The position numbers and the translations under genes are program-made. The notes beneath the pieces were generated by a model. It was given only the letters and a program-made list of their open reading frames with translations. It did no database searches and was not told where the DNA came from. DNA of 64,000 nt, taken from positions 44,309-108,308 of the forward strand of contig NZ_SMMH01000013.1 in assembly GCF_004634215.1 (NCBI RefSeq). The letters are read 5' to 3'. Below, in pieces: positions 21,543-30,105 of this stretch. This DNA comes from Deinococcus fonticola. Lineage in GTDB: Bacteria > Deinococcota > Deinococci > Deinococcales > Deinococcaceae. Numbering within the stretch: the stretch's first letter is position 1; the number at the start of each line of letters is the position of its first letter.

Positions 21543-23159
21543 ATGAAGAACTTTGCAACAAGCACCTGGCTGCCTGCGCTGGCCGGCTTGACGCTGGCCC
21601 TGACCGCCTGCGGCACCTTGCCGAACACGCAGACCCCCCCCACGCTGAGCGTGGTCAACGGAACGGATGACCTTCAGAGTGTCAAACTGGGCACGCAGGC
21701 CCCCTTGCTGGGCTCTCAGAACGCGCAGGCCATCGAGGGGCAGTACATCGTGGTGCTCAAAGATGGCGTGGCCCCGCAGCTCAGTGCGCAGAACCTGGCA
21801 GGGCAAGGCATGAGCGCCCAGAGCCTGTCAGCGCAGCACCTGGTGGCGCAGACCTTTGGCCTGAACGCGCAGGGCCTCACGCTGCTTCAGGTGTACGGCA
21901 AGGCCGTTCAGGGATTCGCGGCGCGGCTCAGCGCGCAGAACCTCAACCAGCTGCGCCTCGACCCCCGAGTAAAGTACATCGAGCAGGACGCCATTTCCGC
22001 TTCTTCAGCCACCCAGAGCGGGGCCACCTGGGGCCTGGATCGGATCGATCAGCGCAACCGGCCCCTGAATGGCAGTTACGTGTACAACACGACGGCCAGC
22101 AACGTCACGGCTTACATCATCGACAGCGGTATCTATACCGGGCACAGTCAATTCGGCGGCCGGGCTTTCTGGGGTGGCAACTGGACAGGCGACGGCAACA
22201 ATTACGACTGCAATGGTCACGGCACCCACGTGGCGGGCACGGTGGGCAGCGCCACGTACGGGGTCGCCAAGGGTATTCGCCTGATCGCTGTGAAGGTGCT
22301 GGGCTGTGATGGGTACGGTGCGAACTCCGGGATTATCGGTGGAATCAACTGGGCGGCCTCGAACCGCAGCGGGCCGGCGGTGGCGAACATCAGCATTACG
22401 GGCGGCTACAGCCAGGCGGTAAACGACTCGGTGAACAGCGCCGTCAACAGCGGCCTGATCATCGCCATTGCGGCCGGAAACAACGGCGATAACGCCTGTA
22501 ACTACAGCCCGGCCAGCGCCGACAATGGGATCAATGTGGGCAACGTGACCAGCAGCGACATCCGCAACAGCAGCAGCAACTACGGCGCCTGCCTTGACCT
22601 GTTCGCGCCCGGCACGAATATCACCAGCACGTCGGCTTCGGGCGGCACCACCGTCATGAGCGGAACCAGTATGGCCACCCCGCATGTGGCGGGCGTCATC
22701 GCCCTGTACCTGTCGGCCAATCCCAACGCGGGGTTCAGCAGCGTGAAGTCGGCGCTGCTCGGCTCGGCCACCACAAATATCCTGGGCAGCATCGGCAGCG
22801 GCAGCCCTAACCGCATGCTGTACAGCCAGCTCGGTGGCGGCACCACGCCCACTCCCCAGCCCGGCAGCGCCACCTATAGCGCCTACCTACAGCAGGGACA
22901 GACAGCCACTGCGCCGGCCCTGGCAGGCTTCAGTTACACGGGCGGCACCCTGACCGGAACCCTCAGTGGCTCCAGCGGCACCGATTTTGACCTGTACCTG
23001 CAAAAGCTCAGCAGCGGCAGCTGGGTGACGGTCGCCAGCAGCGAGGGCAGCGCCAGCAGCGAAAAAATTACTTACCGTGCATCCAGCGGCACCTATCGCT
23101 GGCGGATCTATGCCTATGCCGGTAGCGGGAACATGACCCTGGCCGAAACGCGCCAGTAA
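21543..23159 (+). CDS. secreted subtilisin-like serine protease (S8) with PPC domain
   Basis: Extracellular protease of 538 residues. AAGGAG ribosome site 5 nt before the ATG; the GTG at 21537 lies inside it. The signal sequence ends in a lipobox-like LALTACG. An I9-type propeptide (about residues 60-150, EGQYIVVLKDGVAP) is unusual: it is filled with SAQNL/SAQSL/LNAQGL repeats. The catalytic domain has Asp194 (YIIDSGIY), His226 (NGHGTHVAG), the oxyanion Asn in AAGNNGDN and Ser376 (GTSMATPHVAG), as in aqualysin-type enzymes. A C-terminal pre-peptidase beta domain (about 440-538) follows a short Thr/Pro linker. Confidence 0.93.
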   Translation: MKNFATSTWLPALAGLTLALTACGTLPNTQTPPTLSVVNGTDDLQSVKLGTQAPLLGSQNAQAIEGQYIVVLKDGVAPQLSAQNLAGQGMSAQSLSAQHLVAQTFGLNAQGLTLLQVYGKAVQGFAARLSAQNLNQLRLDPRVKYIEQDAISASSATQSGATWGLDRIDQRNRPLNGSYVYNTTASNVTAYIIDSGIYTGHSQFGGRAFWGGNWTGDGNNYDCNGHGTHVAGTVGSATYGVAKGIRLIAVKVLGCDGYGANSGIIGGINWAASNRSGPAVANISITGGYSQAVNDSVNSAVNSGLIIAIAAGNNGDNACNYSPASADNGINVGNVTSSDIRNSSSNYGACLDLFAPGTNITSTSASGGTTVMSGTSMATPHVAGVIALYLSANPNAGFSSVKSALLGSATTNILGSIGSGSPNRMLYSQLGGGTTPTPQPGSATYSAYLQQGQTATAPALAGFSYTGGTLTGTLSGSSGTDFDLYLQKLSSGSWVTVASSEGSASSEKITYRASSGTYRWRIYAYAGSGNMTLAETRQ

Positions 23160-23169
23160 AGTGCCAGGG

Positions 23170-23199
23170 GGCGGCCTCCCTACGTGAGAGGAGGCCGCC
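23170..23199 (+). terminator. hairpin after the subtilase gene
   Basis: Perfect 10-bp stem GGCGGCCTCC / GGAGGCCGCC with a 10-nt loop, 11 nt after the stop codon. No T run follows, so it may be an mRNA-stabilising hairpin or a weak terminator. Confidence 0.5.
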
Positions 23200-23233
23200 T
23201 ACGCGCTGCCGTTCATGTTGCCAGGGTCAGTGT

Positions 23234-23491
23234 TCAATGCCCGCCGCCCAGTTTGCCGGGCCACAGCAGGGCAATCAGACTGACGATGGCCCAGGTGCCT
23301 TCCAGCAGAATGAAGCCCCAGTTGACTTCCAGCACCGCCACGAAGGCCAGCAGGGCGCTGCCGACGAAGTTCAGGAGGCTGTAGGGACGGCTGCCGACCT
23401 GCATGCGGCCCATCTGGCCCAGCACATAAGCCGCGAGAATTTGAATGGCTCCCAGAATGGAAATGATTTGAATGATCGTGTGGCTGAGCAT
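23234..23491 (-). CDS. small membrane protein, CBU_0592-like
   Basis: 85 residues with three hydrophobic segments ([35 protein letters not shown] and [17 protein letters not shown]). The Gly-rich first helix, the SxxYxLLNFxGS motif in the middle and the E-W in the last helix match a family of small bacterial membrane proteins of unknown function (CBU_0592 type). It converges with the subtilase gene. Confidence 0.7.
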   Translation of the reverse strand: MLSHTIIQIISILGAIQILAAYVLGQMGRMQVGSRPYSLLNFVGSALLAFVAVLEVNWGFILLEGTWAIVSLIALLWPGKLGGGH

Positions 23492-23549
23492 CCGCCAAGC
23501 TCATCACGCGCTGGAATCGGATTGGTGAGCAAAAGGCTTTACACGACCG

Positions 23550-23966
23550 TTACAGGTCGATTTCGCCTTCGTCTTCGCCCCACCAGTTGATGCGTCGGGC
23601 GTCCACAACGATCATCACGAGGCCCTCGGTGTCCAGACCATCCTTGAACCACTGCTTGAGCTCCTCGCGCCAGTGGTCTTTCATGACGCGCTTGTCGGTC
23701 AGGATGCGCGCTTCACCCTGCACGGCGATGAACAGGAATTCCTTATCGTTGCGGAAGCCGAGTTGCACGTGCTTGTTCTGCTCGATGTCGTGCGCCATGC
23801 GCGAATCGGCCCAGGTAAAGAAATAACTGGTGCCGTCATATTCGACTTCGCCGTTGTTGCTCATGGGCCGCCCGCCCAGGTGGCCGTAACTGGTGACGGT
23901 GGTGAGCATGCACAGGTCAATGCCCTTCATTTTCTGCGCTATTGCCTTCATTTCTTTGCTTGCCAT
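23550..23966 (-). CDS. pyridoxamine 5'-phosphate oxidase-like (general stress protein 26 type)
   Basis: 138-residue split-barrel flavin-binding protein. Key parts: LCMLTTVTSYGHLGGRPMSN (residues 18-37), YFFTWADSRMAHDIEQNKHVQLGF, and the C-terminal VVDARRINWWG. General stress protein 26 relatives bind FMN or FAD and are induced by oxidative or salt stress; the reaction is not established. The start is backed by a -10 box 5 nt upstream. Confidence 0.85.
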   Translation of the reverse strand: MASKEMKAIAQKMKGIDLCMLTTVTSYGHLGGRPMSNNGEVEYDGTSYFFTWADSRMAHDIEQNKHVQLGFRNDKEFLFIAVQGEARILTDKRVMKDHWREELKQWFKDGLDTEGLVMIVVDARRINWWGEDEGEIDL

Positions 23967-23971
23967 GCCTC

Positions 23972-23977
23972 AGCGTA
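23972..23977 (-). promoter_or_regulatory. -10 box of a probable leaderless promoter
   Basis: TACGCT on the minus strand ends 5 nt before the ATG at 23966. Confidence 0.5.
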
Positions 23978-24237
23978 GGGTGGGTCAAACGGTGGTGGGC
24001 GTGAGGGACGGCTGGATTTCTTAACGCTTCACGCAGATGAGTACCTGACGCCAGCCGACCAGTTTTGTCCAGGCTGCTGCCCAGGCTGGCAAGCACTCTG
24101 GCGTTTTCCTCGACCCCTGCACGAAGGTAAGTGTTCAGGTTAAAGCACTGGCATAGCCGCAGGCGACGATTTCGCGTTGGCCCTGACAGCATTGAATCAC
24201 GGGAAGAAGGCCATGCTGGGGCTAGAGGCGCCCCGCT

Positions 24238-25452
24238 CTAATTATTCACTACCAAACTATTCACAGGTTTACTTACTTTCCCAGGCAATAGCGTTCCGGC
24301 CTCCACGGCCTCCCACATCACCTGCTGGGCCAGCATCCACAGCGCTGGGAACTCCCGCAAACGGGACTCCTTCAGCTTCAGAAGGCGCTCTACCGTCAAG
24401 TCCGGGTAAGTCTCGGTGCAGCCCACTCCGCCCCATCCCCAGGTCAGCAGCATGGGTTGCAGCGCGTCCAGCGCACGGGCAAAGCGCGCCTCACTCTTCT
24501 CCTGCGCCTCGAACTCGTGCCACAGCGAGAGGAAAAACTCTGTCTGATCGGCGGGCAGCAGGCCGAACAACTGCTGCGCGGCCTGCGCTTCGTTCACTGC
24601 CTGCGCCGCCAGGTTTGCGTCCGTGGTGTCGAAGTGCGTATCCCCAGCGTAAATCTCCACCAGATCATGCGTCACCAGCAGTGCCACCACTCTGGAAATG
24701 ACCGTTCCAGGGGGCGCTTCGTCAGCGAGAAGCAGGGCCATGAGTGCCAGGTGCCACGAGTGCTCCGCGCTGTTCTCGGCGCGTGAATGGTCGTGAAGGA
24801 AAGTCGTCCGTTCAACGAGGCGCAGGGCATCGCACGCGGTCAGAAACTGAATTTGACGGGCCAGACGGGTTGAAACTTCGCGGCTCTCCCCAGCCATACT
24901 TACGCCTTCGCGTTCCATCCAGCCCACGAACAACGGCCAGAATTGCGGGTGGTTCAAGACGCGCCGCTTCAAGGCCACATACCCGTCCGATGGGCGGCCC
25001 CACTGCTGCGCGGCGCATCCACCCTCCCCCCAGGTCAGCAGCGCCGGAGCCAACGCGTCCAGATGGCGGGCAAACTGGGCTTCGGGCGTCTCCCCGGCCT
25101 CGAATTCATCCCACGCGGCAAGCAAGGCAGGAAGGTCATGAAAGAGCCGGGCGGCGGCCTGTTGCTCGCGTTCCTGTTGGCGCCGCCTCGCCTCGGCGGA
25201 CGCCTCGATGTACTCGTCCCCCGCGTCAATCTCCACGAGGTCATGCACCAGCAGCAACTCCACCACACGAGGAAGGCTCGTGCCAGCAGGCGCGTATTCG
25301 GCCAGCACCAGCGCCATCAGCGCCAGGAACCACGAGTGCTCGGCACTGTTCTCCAGGCGACTGCCCCCAGATAAAAAATTCTGCCGGGTCACCCGCTTGA
25401 GTTTATCGGCAGTCAGAATAAAGTCCCACACGGGCGCAACACGCTCAGGCAT
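24238..25452 (-). CDS. tandem HD-domain phosphohydrolase
   Basis: 404 residues made of two complete HD domains. Domain 1 (about 1-195) has ENSAEHSWFLALMAL and LLVHDLVEIDAGDE. Domain 2 (about 205-390) has ENSAEHSWHLALMAL and LVTHDLVEIYAGDT. Both keep the His, His-Asp and distal Asp that bind the metal. The single-domain relatives (YfbR/HDDC2 group) are 5'-deoxynucleotidases acting on deoxynucleoside monophosphates. The duplication probably puts two active sites, or a built-in dimer, in one chain. A -10 box lies 5 nt upstream. The substrate is inferred only from family. Confidence 0.85.
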   Translation of the reverse strand: MPERVAPVWDFILTADKLKRVTRQNFLSGGSRLENSAEHSWFLALMALVLAEYAPAGTSLPRVVELLLVHDLVEIDAGDEYIEASAEARRRQQEREQQAAARLFHDLPALLAAWDEFEAGETPEAQFARHLDALAPALLTWGEGGCAAQQWGRPSDGYVALKRRVLNHPQFWPLFVGWMEREGVSMAGESREVSTRLARQIQFLTACDALRLVERTTFLHDHSRAENSAEHSWHLALMALLLADEAPPGTVISRVVALLVTHDLVEIYAGDTHFDTTDANLAAQAVNEAQAAQQLFGLLPADQTEFFLSLWHEFEAQEKSEARFARALDALQPMLLTWGWGGVGCTETYPDLTVERLLKLKESRLREFPALWMLAQQVMWEAVEAGTLLPGKVSKPVNSLVVNN

Positions 25453-25457
25453 GGTGA

Positions 25458-25463
25458 AGTGTA
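25458..25463 (-). promoter_or_regulatory. -10 box of a probable leaderless promoter
   Basis: TACACT on the minus strand ends 5 nt before the ATG at 25452. Confidence 0.5.
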
Positions 25464-25470
25464 GCAGCCC

Positions 25471-26703
25471 TCACCAACTGCTTCCGCCGGAATTGTCGGT
25501 GCTGGAACTGCTGCTGCCGTTGCTCCACGAACTGCCACTGTCACGGCTGCTGAAACTGCTCTCGCTTCTGGCCGGCATGGCATCGCGCCTGGCTTTCTCC
25601 TCGGCGGCCTTGCGGGCTTCTTCCGCCGCTTCACGGGCCACGCGTGCGGCTTCTTCCTGCTGGTAGGCGGCGTAGCTGGCGTCACTGAGCGAAGCGTTCC
25701 ACAGGCGATCAAACTGCACCTGAATACGGGGCGGGTCAAAGCTGAGTGGGTCGACCAGCCAGGCACCCACCTGACCCTGCAAGTTGCGCAGGCGGCCCAG
25801 CTTGCGCCGCGCCTCGGCGTCCTCACGCATGAATAACTGCTGTTCGGTGGCCTGAATTTCCTGCGCCAGTTGCAGGTTCATGGGGGAAATAGTCCGGCGC
25901 ATGTCCACTTCACGCTGTTTTTTCCAGCGGGTGAAACTTACCGTGAACCAGCCGGCCAGGGCCGACAGGATGCCGACCATCCACCACACCCACGCCCGCT
26001 GCCACCACGGCGTTTCCTGCACCATCACCGGGTTGCCGTCGTCGCCGAACTTCACGTCGCTCAGGGACGTGTCGGGCTTCTCCACCGGAAGCTCGTCGGC
26101 CATGGCCTGGTCGAGGGCGGCCAGCACGCTGGGACTCACGAAATCCAGGCCGGGGTTCAGGGCGCGGGCACGCTCCAGGGCTGCGCGTCCCTTTTGCCAC
26201 TGCCCCAGTTCGCCGTAAGCGCGGGCCTGAAGGAAGTACGCTTTCGGATCATCGCCCAGCGCCAGCAGCACGTCCGCCAGCACATCCAGCGACCGGGCCG
26301 GGTCGCTGCGGACAAGGCGATCCAGTTCATTCGGTGTGGGGTAAGGCACGCCCAGGTTCTGCTGTTTCCACTGCGGCAGGGCTCTGGCCTGCGCCAGCAT
26401 GGCCCGCGCCTGCATCAGGTCTCCCTGCCGCGCCAGCACGCGGGCCAGCAGCAGGCGGGATCGGGCAGACTCCGGATGGGCCTGCATGGCAGCCCTCGCG
26501 GCGCGTTCGGCCCTGTCCAGTTTCCCGGAATTCATCAGGGCAATAACTTCATCCGGAGTCAACAGTTCCTGCTGCACCCGAATAAGTTGCCCCTGGACAG
26601 GTGGCATCTGGACAGGGCCGGAGGGTGTCTTAAAAAGGCGTGCGTCGACACCCCCCGTCAGCAAGACCGTGAGGATCAGAAGCGTACGCCACATAGCTGA
26701 CAT
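25471..26703 (-). CDS. TPR-type membrane protein with Ser-rich tail
   Basis: 410 residues, function unknown. Signal peptide or anchor at the N-terminus (MWRTLLILTVLLTGGVDA). TPR-like helical pairs cover about residues 45-200 (VIALMNSGKLDRAERAARAA, RLLLARVLARQGDLMQARAML, AYFLQARAYGELGQWQKGRAAL). A second membrane segment (about 235-255, WWMVGILSALAGWFTVSF) leads to a long helical region rich in Ala, Glu and Arg. The tail is made of Ser, Gly, Asn and Trp (SSFSSRDSGSSW ... NSGGSSW). It may act as an envelope scaffold. The tandem HD gene follows 18 nt downstream. Confidence 0.6.
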   Translation of the reverse strand: MSAMWRTLLILTVLLTGGVDARLFKTPSGPVQMPPVQGQLIRVQQELLTPDEVIALMNSGKLDRAERAARAAMQAHPESARSRLLLARVLARQGDLMQARAMLAQARALPQWKQQNLGVPYPTPNELDRLVRSDPARSLDVLADVLLALGDDPKAYFLQARAYGELGQWQKGRAALERARALNPGLDFVSPSVLAALDQAMADELPVEKPDTSLSDVKFGDDGNPVMVQETPWWQRAWVWWMVGILSALAGWFTVSFTRWKKQREVDMRRTISPMNLQLAQEIQATEQQLFMREDAEARRKLGRLRNLQGQVGAWLVDPLSFDPPRIQVQFDRLWNASLSDASYAAYQQEEAARVAREAAEEARKAAEEKARRDAMPARSESSFSSRDSGSSWSNGSSSSSTDNSGGSSW

Positions 26704-26751
26704 GGTAAGTGGTCAGGTTGCAGGAGCCGTGCGCAAATAAGCGAGCCAACG

Positions 26752-26783
26752 AAAAAGACCCCCGCCACGCTGGGCAGGGGCTT
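26752..26783 (-). terminator. rho-independent terminator
   Basis: Imperfect GC-rich stem (CCCCTGCC / GGCGGGGG on the minus strand) followed by TCTTTTTC, located 16-47 nt after the stop of the gene at 26799. Confidence 0.75.
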
Positions 26784-26798
26784 GTCAGTAGATAGTGC

Positions 26799-27584
26799 TC
26801 AGACTTTACGGTCGGCGTCGAGCATGTCGCGGTCGGCCTGATCGTTGTTCATGTTGGCCTTGGCGCGGTCTTCGGCGGCCAGGGCGTCGTGCTTGGGATT
26901 GCCCGTCACGGCCCCGGCCACTTCATGGCCCACGGCGCGCAGACGATCGGCACCTTCCTCAATCTTGTTGCCGGCAGCCGACGCCACGTCGCCAGCGGCG
27001 CTGCCCGTACGGGCCACCGTGTTACCGGCGGTGGCGGCGGCCCCGGCCATGCCCATGTCGCCACCAGCCACGAAACGGCCATTGTGGCGGCTGACGGCAG
27101 CGTTCAGCACATCGGCAGGCACGTTGTCTTCGACAGCCACGGCGCGCCCGCCACCACTCACGCTGGTGTGAATTTCGTCGTAATGGTTGTCGTCGAGATC
27201 GTAGCCACCAGCGGTGCGCCCGTCAGCGTTCTCGTCGATTCCGGCAGCACCACCTGCTGCGCCCACCGCCGCACCCACGCCGGAACCCAGCGCGGTCATG
27301 CCCAGAATCACGGGGAGGGCCAGGCCGCCAGTGGCGACCACGGCGCCCGCGCCCAGCACACCGGCGGCGGCGCCCACCAGGGCACCCACGCCCGTGCCTT
27401 TAACGGCACCAGCGCCGGCATCTTCTGCGCCCGCCGAAGCGTCACCCACGACTTCGCCGGTCGTGGTGGTCGTGCGGCGGTTGAAGGTGGCGTTGCCCAG
27501 TTCGGGGCGGGCCACACCCTGGCTCTGCAGGTCGGCAATAAAGGCGTCAGCGTCGGCCACCGTCGGGAACAGAATATGTTTCAT
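26799..27584 (-). CDS. general stress protein-like protein with glycine zippers
   Basis: 261 residues. The N-terminus ([24 protein letters not shown]) resembles the short beta-alpha unit of YflT/general stress 17M proteins. Next come long Gly/Ala-rich zipper segments ([41 protein letters not shown]) that could insert in or pack against membrane. The C-terminus is charged and helical ([24 protein letters not shown]). Comparable proteins are linked to desiccation or salt stress in other bacteria, but the role here is inference. It has its own terminator. Confidence 0.55.
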   Translation of the reverse strand: MKHILFPTVADADAFIADLQSQGVARPELGNATFNRRTTTTTGEVVGDASAGAEDAGAGAVKGTGVGALVGAAAGVLGAGAVVATGGLALPVILGMTALGSGVGAAVGAAGGAAGIDENADGRTAGGYDLDDNHYDEIHTSVSGGGRAVAVEDNVPADVLNAAVSRHNGRFVAGGDMGMAGAAATAGNTVARTGSAAGDVASAAGNKIEEGADRLRAVGHEVAGAVTGNPKHDALAAEDRAKANMNNDQADRDMLDADRKV

Positions 27585-27735
27585 GCCTTCAATGTTCGCT
27601 GACCACCCTGGACTTCCCCATGAGATTTATCCAAAGGCCACTTAAACAGGCATTTGTGGGAAGGTAACTTTTGATTTATCTCGCCTGTACAGAGCGGTGG
27701 GGGCTGGTTTTGAGCGGGTGAATGTGCTGTGCGAT

Positions 27736-27760
27736 AAACACGCGTGTTTCTGGAATCCAG
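27736..27760. promoter_or_regulatory. two adjacent palindromes upstream of the cyclodeaminase-family gene
   Basis: AAACACGCGTGTTT (27736-27749) is a perfect 14-bp palindrome. CTGGAATCCAG (27750-27760) directly follows it. They lie 40-64 nt before the GTG at 27800, where an operator would be expected. No regulator gene is adjacent. Confidence 0.4.
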
Positions 27761-27799
27761 GCATGACCTGATGTCGGGCTCTACAAGAACAGTAGAGGC

Positions 27800-28705
27800 G
27801 TGACGACCCCGACCCTGGATGCCCGCACTACCGCCTGTACCCTTCCCATGCCACTCTTGCTGACTGAGTTGAGGGGCGTGGTGAGGGAATACGCCGCCGG
27901 TGAGGTGCACTGCCCGGAACGGCTGGTGGTGCCACTGCCGCAGGGTGTGATGCTCTCCATGCCCGCCGTGGCCCCGGACTTGGCAGTACACAAACTGGTC
28001 AACGTCTGCCCCGGCAACAGTGCCCACGCCCTGCCCAGCATTCAGGGGCTGGTCAGTGCCTACGACGCCGCCACCGGCTCGCCGCTGTTCACACTGGATG
28101 CTCCCACCGTCACCGCCCGGCGCACCGCTGCCGTGACCCTGCTGGGAATCCAGGTGCTACACGGTGCGCCCCGCCATGTCACGCTGGTCGGAACAGGAAA
28201 GCAGGCGGCCGGTCACGCCCACGCCCTGCGGGAAGTGTTCCCGGACGCGCAGATCACGGTGGTGGGGCGCACGCGCGAACGCGCCCAGGCCTTTGCACAG
28301 GGACTTGCAGAGGAACTGGCGCCGCCCGTGCAGGTCGCCAACCAGGTGCCGGTGGACGCGGACGTGGTCATCACCACCACCACCAGCCGCACGCCGGTGT
28401 ACGACGAATTGCCCAGGGCCGACCGCTTGCTGGTGGGCGTGGGCGCATTTACACCAGACGCCGCTGAAATCGGCCCGGGCGCGGTTCTGGGCAGTGACCT
28501 CTACGTGGATGACCTCGCCGGGGCGCGCCACGAGGCAGGGGACTTCATTCAGGCGGGCGTAAACTGGGCGTCCGTGCGTTCGCTGGCAGACGCACTGGAC
28601 ACTCCACCCCGCGCCGGTCGGCCGGTGGTGTTCAAGAGCGTCGGGTGTGCCGCCTGGGATCTGGCCGCGTGCCGCGTGGCGCGCCGGGAACTGGAGAAGG
28701 CGTAA
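27800..28705 (+). CDS. ornithine cyclodeaminase / mu-crystallin family oxidoreductase
   Basis: NAD(P)-dependent enzyme of 301 residues from a GTG start. The family Rossmann motif is VTLVGTGKQAAGHAHAL (about residues 127-143). The substrate-site Arg/Lys pattern is in VHKLVNVCPGN and GSPLFTLDAPTVTARRTAAVTLLG. ITTTTSRTPV and GAFTPDAAEIGPG complete the core. Members act as ornithine cyclodeaminase, alanine dehydrogenase or ketimine (pyrroline-2-carboxylate) reductase; the last is plausible, but the choice cannot be made by eye. Two palindromes lie upstream. Confidence 0.85.
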   Translation: MTTPTLDARTTACTLPMPLLLTELRGVVREYAAGEVHCPERLVVPLPQGVMLSMPAVAPDLAVHKLVNVCPGNSAHALPSIQGLVSAYDAATGSPLFTLDAPTVTARRTAAVTLLGIQVLHGAPRHVTLVGTGKQAAGHAHALREVFPDAQITVVGRTRERAQAFAQGLAEELAPPVQVANQVPVDADVVITTTTSRTPVYDELPRADRLLVGVGAFTPDAAEIGPGAVLGSDLYVDDLAGARHEAGDFIQAGVNWASVRSLADALDTPPRAGRPVVFKSVGCAAWDLAACRVARRELEKA

Positions 28706-28799
28706 GACTGTTCTGCCCTACCCGTCTTTTCTCTCAGTCCGTTTTCCAGACGGGCTGGAGTTCAAGGCATTGTTCAGAGCTCTCTATCCCGTAACGCCC

Positions 28800-29331
28800 T
28801 TAACGCTGGTGGGCCCAGGTGTGCAGGTCGCCATCCTCCTCACTCCAGCTTGACCCAGTGCGGCGAAATCCCAGCTTCTGCAAGACCCGTTCACTCGCCA
28901 GATTGGTCACGGAAGTTTCCGCCGTCAAGGTGCGCACGTCCGGCCAGGTGTGCAGGTGCCTCACCAGTTCAGCCACGGCTTCCGTCGCGTACCACTGGCC
29001 CCAGGCGGCAGGAATCAGGCCGTACCCGATCTCCACCTCTCCTGCGCCGTTCGGCGGATCTGCTGCCCATCATGCCCACAACCAGCCCCGTGGCGGCCTG
29101 CACCAGCACGAAAGAACCGAGCACTTCCCCCTCTTCAGGCCCCTCTTCAGACAAACCATGCAGCAACGCCGGAAAAATCGGCAACGGATCACCAGGCCAA
29201 TCCGTTGGAAAACGCAATTCCAGCTCCCCATGCCGCAACGTGAATTCATCATGCCGAAGGCGTTCCCGAAGGATGTCCCGGCTGAGAGGCAGTAAAAGTA
29301 GGCGCGCAGTGCGAACACTGGTCACGTCCAT
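28800..29331 (-). pseudogene. GNAT acetyltransferase broken by a frameshift
   Basis: The N-terminal half reads VRTARLLLLPLSRDILRERL to TGLVVGMMGS in one frame (29331 down to about 29070). The C-terminal half reads DPPNGAGEVEIGYGLIPAAW to TSVTNLASERVLQKLGFRRTG in the next frame (about 29075 down to 28800). Joined, they make a normal-length GNAT protein (about 175 residues) with the acetyl-CoA loop and the typical ASERVLQKLGF end. The shift falls near 29065-29075, at the join between G-(S/A) and DPPNG. It is either a real inactivating indel or a sequencing error. An ATG at 29361 is an alternative start. Confidence 0.75.
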
Positions 29332-29393
29332 TAACCTACCCTGAGCATCTGCCGAGTTCATCTGCCCGATCCACTACCCTGAGGCCTCTCCCC

Positions 29394-30041
29394 GTGACTG
29401 TCTCCCCCGCCGCCACCAAACGCCTGATGCTGCTGGCCGACTATGTGCACCCGTTCGTGTACCGCAGCGGCTTCCCCCAGGGCGTTCCGGAGGTGGACGC
29501 CGTGCTGGCCGCCGGTGACCTGCCCGGTTACTATCTGGAATTCCTGGCCAGCAAACTGCCCGTACCGATCATTTACGTACACGGCAACCACGAAAACGAG
29601 TTCGTGAACGAGGGCGACGGACGCCTGGCACCCAGGGGCGTGATTCCTGCTCACGGGCGCGTGATCGAGGTGGCGGGGCTGCGTGTGGCGGGGTGGGGCG
29701 GCGCGCCGCGTTACCGCCAGGGCGGCCACGGCCAGTACAGCGCGCGCGAAGCCCGCTGGGGTTTCCGGAAACTGGGCTGGCAACTGGGCCGCCGCCCGCT
29801 GGATATCCTGCTGACGCACGCGCCCCCCAGCGGCCCGCACGCCGGAACCGACTTTGCCCACCGGGGCTGCCCGGAAATCACGCGCTTCATGCACCAGCGC
29901 CGCCCAGCCCTGGTCATTCACGGCCACATTCACGAGTACGAGGGCAGAAAAATCGAGTACACCGACGAGGCGAGCGGCGCCCGCGTCATCAACGCCTACG
30001 GGTACAGGATTATTGAAGTGCCGCTGGCCGAGAGCCGCTAG
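29394..30041 (+). CDS. calcineurin-like metallophosphoesterase
   Basis: 215 residues from a GTG start. Metal-binding motifs: an altered first site (LLADYVHP in place of D-x-H), VLAAGDLPG, YVHGNHENE, LLTHAPPSG and IHGHIHEYEG. The order GD, GNHE, H and GHxH is that of cytosolic phosphoesterases. The replacement of the first Asp-x-His could weaken one metal site. The N-terminus begins only six residues before the expected first strand. Substrate unknown; it stands between divergent or unrelated genes. Confidence 0.85.
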   Translation: MTVSPAATKRLMLLADYVHPFVYRSGFPQGVPEVDAVLAAGDLPGYYLEFLASKLPVPIIYVHGNHENEFVNEGDGRLAPRGVIPAHGRVIEVAGLRVAGWGGAPRYRQGGHGQYSAREARWGFRKLGWQLGRRPLDILLTHAPPSGPHAGTDFAHRGCPEITRFMHQRRPALVIHGHIHEYEGRKIEYTDEASGARVINAYGYRIIEVPLAESR

Positions 30042-30092
30042 CCGGCGATGAGAATGAGGTCTGCCTGCCGCCTGCTCTGCGTCGTCAGCGTC

Positions 30093-30098
30093 TAGAAT
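30093..30098 (+). promoter_or_regulatory. -10 box of a probable leaderless promoter
   Basis: TAGAAT ends 7 nt before the ATG at 30106. It overlaps the ATG at 30097, which therefore cannot be the start of a transcript from this promoter. Confidence 0.6.
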
Positions 30099-30105
30099 GC
30101 CCCGC

